Source of the DNA: Candidatus Methanoperedens sp.
GTDB lineage: Archaea > Halobacteriota > Methanosarcinia > Methanosarcinales > Methanoperedenaceae
Direction: 5' to 3'
DNA length: 40,184 nt
Assembly (NCBI GenBank): GCA_026552955.1
Contig: JAPMTS010000003.1
Location: 231,763-271,946 of the forward strand
How positions within the stretch are numbered: the first letter of the stretch is position 1; the number at the start of each line of letters is the position of its first letter. A program made the position numbers and the translations under genes. Below the pieces are notes generated by a model. The model worked only from the letters and a program-made list of their open reading frames with translations. It was not told the DNA's origin and made no database searches. Below are positions 24,152-32,240 of this stretch, one piece after another.

Positions 24152-24928
24152 TCACTCACTATTTCGATTCTTGGATGCAAGATTTGCAATTCTGGCTGCA
24201 AAAGCCCCGGCTACAAAACCCGCATCAATGTTCACAACCGCCAGGACAGAACAGGACTGGAGCATAGAATGCAGGGCAGCCTCACCTTTTCCGCCTGCCC
24301 CATATCCTGTAGAAACAGGAACTCCGATAACCGGAACGTCAACAAGGCCAGAAACAATTGTAGGCAGTGTGCCTTCGCGACCGGCGGCAACAACGATTGC
24401 ATCCACCCCAGCTTCAACAAGTTTTGTTAATTCCGGGAATAACCTGTGAATTCCCGCAACGCCCACATCATATATTGCAGTCACCGAACAACCCATTTCC
24501 TGCGCTATCACTTTTGCCTCTTCAGCGACTGGGATGTCAGCGGTACCTGCCGAAATAACACCTATTCTTCCCCCTTTTTTAGCTGGTGAGCTCCCAATAA
24601 TTATAATTCGTGCACGTTTTTCCCATCTGATCTTAGAATTCATTTCATCAGCTAATGATCTCAATGAAGTGTAATTCTCATCACTAGCTCGCGTTATTAT
24701 GGCGCGTCCTTCCTTTCTTAAATGAACGCGTGCAATAGATACTACATCTTCAGATGTCTTGCAGTCAGCAATAATAGCTTCAGGAATACCCACCCTCTTT
24801 GTGCGATGAACATCTACCCTTGCAATATCCGATATTTTTTCAAAGTTTATGATGCAAAGCTGTTTTTGCGCCTCTTCAAGACTTATCTCGTTATTTTTCA
24901 GCTTTTTTAAAATATCAGATATATCCAT
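24152..24928 (-). CDS. larB: LarB, pyridinium-3,5-biscarboxylate mononucleotide synthase
   Basis: A 258-residue PurE-related protein. In the lactate racemase system LarB carboxylates and hydrolyses nicotinic acid adenine dinucleotide, the first step to the nickel-pincer nucleotide cofactor. The N-terminal helical domain (MDISDILKKLKNNEISLEEA) and the PurE-like core (GVISAGTADIPVAEEAKV, VGVAGIHRL, AAGREGTLPTIVSGLVDVPVIGVP, TGYGAGGKGEAALHSMLQSC) are all present. No larC or larE is in the window. It ends 76 nt before NfeD and starts 3 nt after the homoserine kinase stop, so it is in the thrB unit. Confidence 0.92.
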   Translation of the reverse strand: MDISDILKKLKNNEISLEEAQKQLCIINFEKISDIARVDVHRTKRVGIPEAIIADCKTSEDVVSIARVHLRKEGRAIITRASDENYTSLRSLADEMNSKIRWEKRARIIIIGSSPAKKGGRIGVISAGTADIPVAEEAKVIAQEMGCSVTAIYDVGVAGIHRLFPELTKLVEAGVDAIVVAAGREGTLPTIVSGLVDVPVIGVPVSTGYGAGGKGEAALHSMLQSCSVLAVVNIDAGFVAGAFAARIANLASKNRNSE

Positions 24929-24931
24929 AAT

Positions 24932-25822
24932 CTATTCCAGAACCGATACCCCTTTGCCAATTGTTGTAATAAAAGCTTCGCTTTTTACCTGTTTTTCAGA
25001 AAAACCCCTGATCATTGCTTTTGCGATTTTCTCTCTTTCATCCATCCCGCAAACAGCTATCAGTGTTGGTCCTGAACCGCTTATTGTAACACCTCGCGCC
25101 CCGGCTTCAAAAGCGCTTTGCCTGACCTGCGCATACCCTTTTATTAACTTTGAACGGATCTCTTCAATGACCCTGTTCTCCATGCTTTTTCCGATAAGCT
25201 CTATGTCATTCTTCATCATTCCCACTACCATAGAAGCGGCATTTCCCATATTAAATGAAATATCCTCAAGTGATAGTTTTTTTGGAAGTATGGCACGAGC
25301 GTGGCGAGTGCTGACTATGATTTCGGGATGTACGGCAACTATTCCTATCTTATCGGGCATAAGCGAAATTATGTTATCCTTATGAACGATCACAAAACCA
25401 CCATAGATAGCTGGGGCGACATTATCGGCATGAGCTGCCCCTGATGCCGCTTTTTCACCCTGAGCAGCTATTTGCACAAGTTCTTCCCGTGAATGGCCAA
25501 GTGAAAACATCTCATTTAAGCCAAATGCAGTTCCTGCAGCAGGCGCAGCACTGCTGCCAAGCCCGCTTGAAAGTGGAATATTCCGGTGTATTTTGATTTT
25601 CACAGGGATTTTCATAATGGAAGCAACGATTCCTGCAATGTTACGTTTCGGGTCTGTGGGGATATACTTGGAATCCCTTCCATGCATTTCTATTTGTATA
25701 CTATCGCTTTTTTCAAATTCTATTATATCAAAAGGGGTTTCAAGGGCAATACCGAATACATCAAAACCAGCTCCAAGGTTAGCACAAGTTGCAGGCACGC
25801 TTATTTTCAAATATTCTCCCAT
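24932..25822 (-). CDS. thrB: Homoserine kinase
   Basis: A 296-residue GHMP-family kinase that phosphorylates homoserine on the way to threonine. Motif 1 (APATCANLGAGFDVFG-type, here VPATCANLGAGFDVFG), the ATP-binding PLSSGLGSSAAPAAG (around residue 85-100) and the C-terminal GARGVTISGSGPTLIAV (motif 3) are intact. Length is normal. It lies between the NrpRII-like gene (15 nt upstream) and larB (3 nt downstream). Confidence 0.95.
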   Translation of the reverse strand: MGEYLKISVPATCANLGAGFDVFGIALETPFDIIEFEKSDSIQIEMHGRDSKYIPTDPKRNIAGIVASIMKIPVKIKIHRNIPLSSGLGSSAAPAAGTAFGLNEMFSLGHSREELVQIAAQGEKAASGAAHADNVAPAIYGGFVIVHKDNIISLMPDKIGIVAVHPEIIVSTRHARAILPKKLSLEDISFNMGNAASMVVGMMKNDIELIGKSMENRVIEEIRSKLIKGYAQVRQSAFEAGARGVTISGSGPTLIAVCGMDEREKIAKAMIRGFSEKQVKSEAFITTIGKGVSVLE

Positions 25823-25837
25823 AATTATTATTGTATA

Positions 25838-26587
25838 CTAAATTTTAAGTTCATCTATATGAACCATTTCTTCAATATCAAGTAAAATTGATAACTCCCT
25901 TGTATCTATTTCAATATCATTTTCCTGCACAAGAGCCATTGGGTTTGTACCTCCGATAACGGCTATCCCTAATTTATCCCTCCCCACCTGGACGCCAAGC
26001 AGGTCATTATTTGGCTCCCCAACTTCAAGAATACACGAGAATCCCGCGTTAACGAGTGAATCCAGCACCAGTTCTATCCTGTTGCGGGCAGACATGGGAG
26101 CCTCACGCATATTTGCCAATATTTTTCCGGAACCTGTGTTGATCATCTGGGTCACAGAAGTGAGTTCCTGGGACATAAAAACATCAAGAGGGTCGATCGT
26201 GGTACTATCATAGGTCAATATATCGGTAAATCTCAAAGGTGAACCTTCATGGATTTCAACTACTCCCCCCAATTTCGGTTTTACAGGTATTCCGGCTTTT
26301 AGCAGCACTCCGTCAATAGTAATGCTGCAGGCTGAGGCTATTCCCACCTTTGTGGCTTCTATCTTAACATTGCCGATCTTTTCTCCGGGGCGAATAATTT
26401 TCATAAATGGGCTTACTGCAAGTCCGCTATGCACTGCCTGCCTGAAAAGACCGATTATCTTCTTTAAGTCAGATTCATTTACTATAGAAATATTTACAAT
26501 TATTTTACCTTTTCTTTTTCCAGGGTCAAAGGTGACCTCATACATCATATTTTCGATCCTTGAGATTATGAACATTAAATCGGCCAT
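25838..26587 (-). CDS. NrpR regulatory-domain protein (DUF128), NrpRII-like
   Basis: A 249-residue protein made of a single NrpR (DUF128) domain without a helix-turn-helix. Features include RIENMMYEVTFDPGKRKGKI, the core VGIASACSITIDGVLLKAGI, and GVQVGRDKLGIAVIGGTNP with VQENDIEIDTRELS near the end. In Methanosarcina NrpRI carries HTH plus domain and binds nitrogen-gene operators, while NrpRII is domain-only and acts as a 2-oxoglutarate-sensing partner. This matches NrpRII. An NrpRI would have to be elsewhere. I looked for a GGTA-N6-TACC operator in the divergent region 26588-26672 and found none. Confidence 0.87.
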   Translation of the reverse strand: MADLMFIISRIENMMYEVTFDPGKRKGKIIVNISIVNESDLKKIIGLFRQAVHSGLAVSPFMKIIRPGEKIGNVKIEATKVGIASACSITIDGVLLKAGIPVKPKLGGVVEIHEGSPLRFTDILTYDSTTIDPLDVFMSQELTSVTQMINTGSGKILANMREAPMSARNRIELVLDSLVNAGFSCILEVGEPNNDLLGVQVGRDKLGIAVIGGTNPMALVQENDIEIDTRELSILLDIEEMVHIDELKI

Positions 26588-26672
26588 ATTAAATCAGCAA
26601 TCATGTATAATTACAATGAGTCATAAACGTACCGAAAGATTAAGTATTTTAGACAAGTAAGAAGTGGTATTC

Positions 26673-27650
26673 ATGAATAAGCAGGTTATAATTGATATTG
26701 TAAAAAATATTTTCACTTACCGCGGTTATTACATAAGTTCTTCTGAAATCTGCGATCTGCTTGCCGAAAAAGATGATGAACATTTTTTGATCAAATATGA
26801 AAAAGATCCTAATTACAATAATATCAGGTATTTTTCGAATATGGTGAAAAGATACGGCAAGGGAATAGTCATTTCAGATTCTTTTGATGAAAAAATCCGC
26901 ATTCTGGCACTTGATAACGGACTTACACTGTGGGACCGGAGTGAGCTTGAAATGCAGATTGGACGAGCAGTGCTGGCAGGAGCGCTTGAAAAGCATGAAG
27001 AACGACCAGCACAAAAAGAAGAAGAAGGTGATTTCTCATCTGGCCAGGAGCCTCCCGACGGACCCCAAATAAGGGAATATAAAAAGACTATCAAAGTAAT
27101 GCTGCGTTCGGTACCCGTAAATATTGGGAAACAGGATGCCTTATCAATAGCAGAAGCAAAAATAGGGGCGCCAAAAAGCCAGTCCTTGAAATTTATACCT
27201 GTCTGGTATTACAGTTATTCTTTTGATGTCCAGAAGAAATACAAATCAAAAATTGTTGACCTAACCGGTGAGGGTGAAGGATATATCCATGCAATAACCG
27301 GAGAAAATTTTTTTAACAAATACAGGGACATCAAGGAAAATATCCTTATGCCTACCCAGAATTATCAGATAAAAGAACCTTTCATACAAAAAAAGGATGC
27401 TGCAGGAAAAGCCCTTAATTCCATTATCCGGGAACACACAAAAGAAGTGAGACTGAATGAAATGATAGGTGATACTATTGTCTTTGAAAATAAGATTTTT
27501 GCACCTGATCCATCTGAAATAAATATTAAGTTAGATCTCCTGTATGTTCCTTTCTGGGAAATTAAGGGTAAACGTGAAGTAATCGATATAAATGGGTATG
27601 ACGGGCACATTATGGCGATCAAGCTCTATAATGATGCTGAACTTGTTTGA
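26673..27650 (+). CDS. Unknown archaeal protein with endonuclease-like N-terminus
   Basis: A 325-residue protein I do not recognise by name. Residues 1-110 look like a PD-(D/E)xK/Mrr-type fold: KYEKDPNYNNIRYFSNMVKRYG, then GIVISDSFDEKIRILALDNGLTLWDRSELE, where an Mrr protein would have its final strand and helix 'xxLIDRxxL'. A charged, disordered linker (about 110-140, KHEERPAQKEEEGDFSSG) follows. The C-terminal half (about 140-325) contains two similar blocks ending IPVWYYSYSF and VPFWEIKG, suggesting an internal duplication. The frame opens at a GTG (26664). The ATG at 26673 has GTGGT 6-7 nt before it. It diverges from the NrpRII-like gene. Function unknown. Confidence 0.8.
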   Translation: MNKQVIIDIVKNIFTYRGYYISSSEICDLLAEKDDEHFLIKYEKDPNYNNIRYFSNMVKRYGKGIVISDSFDEKIRILALDNGLTLWDRSELEMQIGRAVLAGALEKHEERPAQKEEEGDFSSGQEPPDGPQIREYKKTIKVMLRSVPVNIGKQDALSIAEAKIGAPKSQSLKFIPVWYYSYSFDVQKKYKSKIVDLTGEGEGYIHAITGENFFNKYRDIKENILMPTQNYQIKEPFIQKKDAAGKALNSIIREHTKEVRLNEMIGDTIVFENKIFAPDPSEINIKLDLLYVPFWEIKGKREVIDINGYDGHIMAIKLYNDAELV

Positions 27651-27710
27651 CCTTATTTTTTCAGAAATCTTTTAATCATATGTGAACACTTGTGATATGA
27701 AGGTGATATT

Positions 27711-28022
27711 ATTCAGGAGTACTCATTTAAAAGAGGTTTTTCCCAGGATATTGGGAGAATCAGAAGCGTGCTTGAGAAGAATTTTCCGGTCGAGGCCAAA
27801 GAGGAAAACGGGAAATTAACGCTAACGTACGGTGCTTTTAATCGTTTATCCGTCTCAATTGAAAATAAAAAACTGCGTGTGGATTCAGAATCAAATAAGG
27901 ACATAAAAGACGATGAGGTTCTTGACACCAATAAGCGTTTCAGGATCTTTCTTGAAGAGACAACAGGCTATACTGCCAAAGAACGCCTCAAACAGGCCAA
28001 GAAAGCAGTTCAGGGAGATTGA
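27711..28022 (+). CDS. DUF5611 family protein with apparent ATT start
   Basis: A protein of about 103 residues conserved in Methanosarcinales, function unknown. The first ATG/GTG/TTG in frame is GTG at 27768 (84 residues). However, the perfect archaeal ribosome site AAGGTGAT (27700-27707) is followed after 3 nt by ATT CAG GAG TAC TCA TTT AAA, read as (M)QEYSFKRGFSQDIGRIRSV. This looks like coding sequence and like the usual start of this family. The frame hits a TGA at 27693 just upstream, so the ATT at 27711 (or 27708) is the only start compatible with that site. The C-terminus is lysine-rich (KERLKQAKKAVQGD). Its stop overlaps the TTG start of the next gene. Confidence 0.7.
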   Translation: MQEYSFKRGFSQDIGRIRSVLEKNFPVEAKEENGKLTLTYGAFNRLSVSIENKKLRVDSESNKDIKDDEVLDTNKRFRIFLEETTGYTAKERLKQAKKAVQGD

Positions 28023-28522
28023 ATTTGCAGGATGTCCTCAAGAGACCGGATATTCCCGCCTGTCTTCGGATATGTGCCGGAACCGATGGTTCAGTAACCC
28101 AGCTTCTTGAGGTGCTGACCGGAAAAAGTGTAATCGTTGAAACGATTTCCCAGAATGTTGTTAAAGCATCACCTCAAATCGCCGGACTTCTGGGCATTGA
28201 ACCTGGGGATGATGTTAATGATCGTCTTGTAACATTGAAGGTTAATGACATCATTTATGTCCTGGCAAAATCCCTTGCTCCCATAAACAGGATACCAGGA
28301 GGGGTAAGAGATGACCTCATGCGGGCAGATATTCCGATAGGGCGAATCCTCAGGGAGCACAAGCTTGAGACAAGGCGTGATATTCTTAATATCCAGATTG
28401 TGCACAGGGATTTTTTTGGGGATCTACCTGTTCTCTCAAGAGAGTATAAGATCATCTATGAAAACAAAGTACTGATGTGGATAAATGAATGCTTTCCGGT
28501 GGATGGGAGATGGGGGATATGA
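28019..28522 (+). CDS. Chorismate-lyase-like protein (DUF98)
   Basis: A 167-residue protein of the DUF98/Rv2949c-like family, related to chorismate pyruvate-lyase, which makes 4-hydroxybenzoate. In methanogens that compound is a precursor of methanopterin, so the gene may serve C1-carrier synthesis. Core features are the GTDGSVTQLLEVLTGKSVIVE region, a central VNDIIYVLAKSLAPINRIP stretch, DLMRADIPIGRILREHKLETRR, and LSREYKIIYENKVLMWINECFP. The start is a TTG at 28019 overlapping the DUF5611 stop (TTGA), so translation is coupled; GGGAGA sits just before. Family confident; exact substrate inferred. Confidence 0.83.
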   Translation: MNLQDVLKRPDIPACLRICAGTDGSVTQLLEVLTGKSVIVETISQNVVKASPQIAGLLGIEPGDDVNDRLVTLKVNDIIYVLAKSLAPINRIPGGVRDDLMRADIPIGRILREHKLETRRDILNIQIVHRDFFGDLPVLSREYKIIYENKVLMWINECFPVDGRWGI

Positions 28523-28547
28523 AATAATTCCTATGAAAATACGTGTC

Positions 28548-28572
28548 TTTTTTGCTCATAATTAGCAGAAAA
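28548..28572. terminator. Bidirectional terminator between convergent genes
   Basis: TTTTTTGCT-CATAATT-AGCAGAAAA forms a 9-bp stem with one wobble pair. It carries a T-run on each strand and lies between the DUF98 stop (28522) and the end of mmp7 (28594), so it can terminate both transcripts. Confidence 0.6.
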
Positions 28573-28593
28573 GAATTCTATCGAATTTGCTAC

Positions 28594-29520
28594 TCATATC
28601 ATAAATCCTGTCTCGCTCTTGGGAATCGCTTTTATCAGAATAAAGTTCCTCATTTTCGAAGGCAAAACACGCGCCACTTCTTTCATGGTAACGCCTTCCA
28701 CGAATTTGATATTCTCTATCTGCTCATGGTATTCTTCATAAGGCAGCTTGACCCTCACTCCCCCCATCTGCAATGTTATGGGCAGGGGATGAAGGTTATC
28801 AACGATTTCCGGTATTTGCTCCTCTATCTCTTTCTTTATCCGGGGCGGCGCCACGGATGGCGGGTCCTTGGCGATCTCTATCCTGACATCATCAAGGACC
28901 TTTCCTATCACCGCAGAGAGTTTATCAAGAGTCCTGAGCTCCTCGGCATGTCTCATATGGTGCAGTATCCTCCCGAAACTTCCTACGTATGCTGTGGCAT
29001 TGGGAACATCTTCTGTTCTGAGTTCAGGCGCTCCTGTGACCACAATGGGTATTTCGATCCCTTCATATAGTTTCTTAGATTTTTCGATGATACAATGCTC
29101 GTAGTTCCCCAGGATGAACACTGCGACATCGTGCTCATTGATAAGGTCGCGTTCAAAAGCAGTAAGCTGGCAAATCCTTTTTCCAACCCCCCGGGCAAGA
29201 CCAACCATATTAGTCTTTGCCCCCTGTTTTCTCAGGAACTCGGCAACATCGCAATCAAGATGGGGAAGATGATGATAAGCAAGCGTTGGAGCTACAGTTG
29301 CGATCTCGCTGCCCGTAAGAGGCGCCCTTGTGAGCTTTCCAAGAAGTTCTTTGGATTTTATCTCAACAATAGCCAGATCATTGATAGGAACAAGCATCAG
29401 AAGGACAACTTCAGATTGCATTATGTTCTTTTGAAGGATGTAGCCGCCAAGATCTTCAACAAGCTCGATTAGCTGGCTGTGTTTATATGCTCCCCCTATA
29501 TACATCATTGGTTCAAGCAT
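28594..29520 (-). CDS. mmp7: Methanogenesis marker protein 7
   Basis: A 308-residue protein of the mmp7 family, found only in organisms with methyl-coenzyme M reductase. Family features are the opening EPMMYIGGAYKHSQLIELVE and GGYILQKNIMQSEVVLLMLV, the GSEIATVAPTLAYHHLPHLDCD segment, and the terminal MKEVARVLPSKMRNFILIK. In Methanothermobacter, Mmp7 co-purifies with McrC, Mmp3 and Mmp17 in the ATP-dependent MCR-activating fraction. It is the last gene of the operon and overlaps mmp17 by 8 nt. Confidence 0.93.
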   Translation of the reverse strand: MLEPMMYIGGAYKHSQLIELVEDLGGYILQKNIMQSEVVLLMLVPINDLAIVEIKSKELLGKLTRAPLTGSEIATVAPTLAYHHLPHLDCDVAEFLRKQGAKTNMVGLARGVGKRICQLTAFERDLINEHDVAVFILGNYEHCIIEKSKKLYEGIEIPIVVTGAPELRTEDVPNATAYVGSFGRILHHMRHAEELRTLDKLSAVIGKVLDDVRIEIAKDPPSVAPPRIKKEIEEQIPEIVDNLHPLPITLQMGGVRVKLPYEEYHEQIENIKFVEGVTMKEVARVLPSKMRNFILIKAIPKSETGFMI

Positions 29521-30118
29521 TTTCTTCCCTCCTCAAGGAATCCATTATTTCTTTTCCTTTTGCCAGCCATTCAGGTTTAAGAGTATCTTCTGAGGCCACA
29601 AAGAGGACATGCGTGTTTGAAAGCTCGTGTTTTCTTACCCTGAATCCTTCAGGAATAATGCGAAGCGCTATCGCATCAATAAGCCTGTCAAGGACTTCCT
29701 GCTGCGGTTCTTCAATAACAAGCTCTCGAAGCATATCCAGGTCTTTTATAGGATCGGTTTTTACTATTATGATTTTCCTGTCCGGCTGTTCGATATTGTT
29801 CTTGCCGTAGGTTGCCCAGAGTTTATTTAACAATTTAATAGCGAACATTTCCTTATCGAGCTCTATTTTCACTTCATCTTTTCCAAGGGAACCCATATCG
29901 ACTTTTGCAAAATCCTTGATTTTGATCGAAGGCGACCCAAGACGAAGAAGCGCTGCCAAAATAAAAACAGGTTCAACAGGATCCACAAAAACCTTCATTC
30001 TCACTATGACCCTTGAAAGCGACAGATCCGATACCGTATCCTGTATGAGACTCCGTGTGGTCCTGGCACCTGTGGCATCAGGAGATTCAACGATAAATGT
30101 CTCAAATTGTTCCATCAT
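29513..30118 (-). CDS. mmp17: Methanogenesis marker protein 17
   Basis: A 201-residue mmp17 protein, beginning MMEQFETFIVESPDATGART. The KMKVFVDPVEPVFILAALLR-like stretch, the IKIKDFAKVDMGS region and the C-terminal RVRKHELSNTHVLFVASEDTL are the family hallmarks. It belongs to the MCR activation complex. It starts 6 nt after mmp15 and overlaps mmp7 by 8 nt. Confidence 0.92.
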   Translation of the reverse strand: MMEQFETFIVESPDATGARTTRSLIQDTVSDLSLSRVIVRMKVFVDPVEPVFILAALLRLGSPSIKIKDFAKVDMGSLGKDEVKIELDKEMFAIKLLNKLWATYGKNNIEQPDRKIIIVKTDPIKDLDMLRELVIEEPQQEVLDRLIDAIALRIIPEGFRVRKHELSNTHVLFVASEDTLKPEWLAKGKEIMDSLRREENA

Positions 30119-30124
30119 ATCCTC

Positions 30125-31369
30125 TCATTTTGAAATGAATCCCGATGCAAGCAAAGCCGCACCCACCGCTCCGATATACTGGGCATTATCAGGAACGATG
30201 ACTTTGACTTTGAGCAATTCTTCGACCGCTTTTGGCAATCCCTGGATAAGAGAAGTTCCTCCCACCATGATCACAGGTTCTTTAACATCTACTTCCTGCA
30301 ATTGCTGCTCAAATAATTGCTCAGCCACACTGTGACAGGCTGCTGCAGCAACATCTTCAGGGGTAGATCCCCCGGCGAGTGAATTAACAAGGGACTGGAT
30401 GCCAAAAACAATGCAGTAACTGTTCATTTTGACATTATGGGCGTTTCCTTTCAATGCAAGCGCACCAAGCTCGGTTATGCCCACACCCAATCTTTTTGCC
30501 GTCATTTCAAGGAACCTTCCCGATGCTCCCGCGCAGATGCCTCCCATTGTGAACATACCGGGAATGCCGTCCATTACTGATATCGCTTTGTTGTCCATAC
30601 CACCTATATCAAGCACTGTCGCCGGTCCTTTTTGTTTATCAGCAAGATATACCGCACCTTTGGAGTTTACAGTGATCTCTTCCTGCATAAGGTCGGCTTT
30701 CAAGAATTCACCGATAAGGAACCTGCCGTATCCTGTGGTTCCAAGTGCCTGGATATCGCTTCGGGTAACGCCTGCTTCTTTCATGGCATTATTGAAAGCT
30801 TCCTGCGCGCTCTCAAGAACTTTGATAGTGGGCACCCATCCTTTTCCGATTATTTTATTGTCCTTCATTACAACGGCTTTGGTGGTTGTCGAGCCCGAGT
30901 CAATGCCGGCAGTAAGACCGTTCTGTTTTTCCCTTGCAAGCAGGCTCTTTCTGCGAGCCGTGGTGGTGAGCGCTTCCATTCTTGTAAGCAGGGTTCCGGC
31001 TGTTGTTCTTTCGGTGAAGGAATAACTTATTACAGGGATACCTGTTTTCTCATTAATATAACGGCGCACTTCGCTTCTTACGATAGCCGCTTCTGCACAC
31101 CTGAAACAGGTTGCAATAAAAACCGCATCCACATGCACTTTCCCTGTAACGATGGATTTTGCCCTCGCCATCAGCAGCTTGAGGTCAGGACTTGCCACTT
31201 TCAGTCCAAATTCCTCTTCGATCGCTTCGATATCACCAATATCAACTTCAGGATAGACCATTACCGCGTTGACCTGCTTGACCGCCGAATCGATCTCATT
31301 CTGTATCCCGCTATATTCAGCACCGCATGAAAGCTGGGCTATCCTCACAAGATTTTCCGTGGTGCTCAT
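30125..31369 (-). CDS. mmp15: Methanogenesis marker protein 15 (BcrAD/HgdC-like ATPase)
   Basis: A 414-residue ASKHA-fold ATPase. The C-terminal 250 residues match the 2-hydroxyglutaryl-CoA dehydratase activator family: ATP phosphate loop [43 protein letters not shown], and [13 protein letters not shown] with the cysteine that holds a bridging [4Fe-4S] cluster. An N-terminal domain (about 1-150) with [11 protein letters not shown] carries more cysteines. Activators of this type push single electrons to very low potential at ATP's expense, fitting reduction of the Ni(II) F430 centre of MCR. It overlaps mmp5 by 4 nt. Confidence 0.94.
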   Translation of the reverse strand: MSTTENLVRIAQLSCGAEYSGIQNEIDSAVKQVNAVMVYPEVDIGDIEAIEEEFGLKVASPDLKLLMARAKSIVTGKVHVDAVFIATCFRCAEAAIVRSEVRRYINEKTGIPVISYSFTERTTAGTLLTRMEALTTTARRKSLLAREKQNGLTAGIDSGSTTTKAVVMKDNKIIGKGWVPTIKVLESAQEAFNNAMKEAGVTRSDIQALGTTGYGRFLIGEFLKADLMQEEITVNSKGAVYLADKQKGPATVLDIGGMDNKAISVMDGIPGMFTMGGICAGASGRFLEMTAKRLGVGITELGALALKGNAHNVKMNSYCIVFGIQSLVNSLAGGSTPEDVAAAACHSVAEQLFEQQLQEVDVKEPVIMVGGTSLIQGLPKAVEELLKVKVIVPDNAQYIGAVGAALLASGFISK

Positions 31370-31818
31370 TTCTTATCCTCCGCAGGTTTTAATGATTTAA
31401 GGAATTCGGATATCTTATAGACAAACATCTTTGCATCCTCTTCATTAGTGGGATAATCCAGTTTGAGCAAAGGTATCTTCTTTCCTCTCAGGAGAAAATT
31501 CACCAGTTCATTCGTCCTTGCACAGCCCATACAGCCAAAAGATATCACCGGCTCAATGACTATGATAGCTGCTTCTGCTTTTGAGAGAAGAGGGTCAAAA
31601 AGCGACATCCTTCCCCTTACTCCTGACGGCACTTCCACAGCCGCATATTTCAAACCGAATTTTGGATCCTCAGGCGTCATATTCATTGGCGGGGAATCAA
31701 GTCCCTGTGTCCTGACTTTTTTGCCTATCTCCTGCATGATCGCAAGGGGCTCATGACCAAAACGTTCAACCAGGTCAGAAAGAATAAGACTATTTGTGGG
31801 ATAAATAAAAACTTTCAT
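31366..31818 (-). CDS. mmp5: Methanogenesis marker protein 5
   Basis: A 150-residue mmp5 protein, starting [20 protein letters not shown]. Two close cysteines in [13 protein letters not shown] could bind metal or an iron-sulfur cluster. The middle segment [20 protein letters not shown] is typical. Its biochemical role is unknown, but it is restricted to MCR-bearing archaea. It overlaps mmp15 and mmp6 by 4 nt each. Confidence 0.91.
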   Translation of the reverse strand: MKVFIYPTNSLILSDLVERFGHEPLAIMQEIGKKVRTQGLDSPPMNMTPEDPKFGLKYAAVEVPSGVRGRMSLFDPLLSKAEAAIIVIEPVISFGCMGCARTNELVNFLLRGKKIPLLKLDYPTNEEDAKMFVYKISEFLKSLKPAEDKK

Positions 31819-32240
31819 AATACCTCTGATTCTTTTATTATCTCTTTAAATTTATCTATATTAAGTTTTTTTGTTTGCTTTTTCTGGATGGGAATCTCTC
31901 CCCGGTCAAGTGCCTTTAAAGCAGATGCAATGTGGGGTAATAACTTATCATCATTTTCGAGGTTATGGAATCCGGGTTTTGCACCACCGCGCCTCGTCGC
32001 CCTGCATCGGTAGGGTTCACCCGGCGCAAAACCTCTCTCTTTAATAAAAATACCATAGGGGTCCAGTTTACGAATCTCCAAAAGAAGCGAATCAACTATA
32101 TCCCGCTCCCCGGATACCATAACTCCAAAACATGTTTCTTTGACCATTACTTCAGCTTTTGATTCGTAAAGCTTGATAGCAACATCGCTGGGTAATAATT
32201 TTGATGAATTGATAACAATCATTTTAGTTATGGTTTCCAT
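31815..32240 (-). CDS. mmp6: Methanogenesis marker protein 6
   Basis: A 141-residue mmp6 protein. Recognisable are the N-terminal KMIVINSSKLLPSDVAIKLY, the conserved ETCFGVMVSGERD and DPYGIFIKERGFAPGEPYRC with an invariant-looking RCRATRRGG, and a helical tail. Function is unproven. Its last bases overlap the next start by 4 nt and its start shares one base with the mmp3 stop (32240). Confidence 0.91.
   Translation of the reverse strand: METITKMIVINSSKLLPSDVAIKLYESKAEVMVKETCFGVMVSGERDIVDSLLLEIRKLDPYGIFIKERGFAPGEPYRCRATRRGGAKPGFHNLENDDKLLPHIASALKALDRGEIPIQKKQTKKLNIDKFKEIIKESEVL

Noticed and set aside
26588-26672. NrpR operator (GGTA-N6-TACC) in the divergent promoter
   Set aside because: TACC and GGTA occur, but in the wrong order and too far apart.
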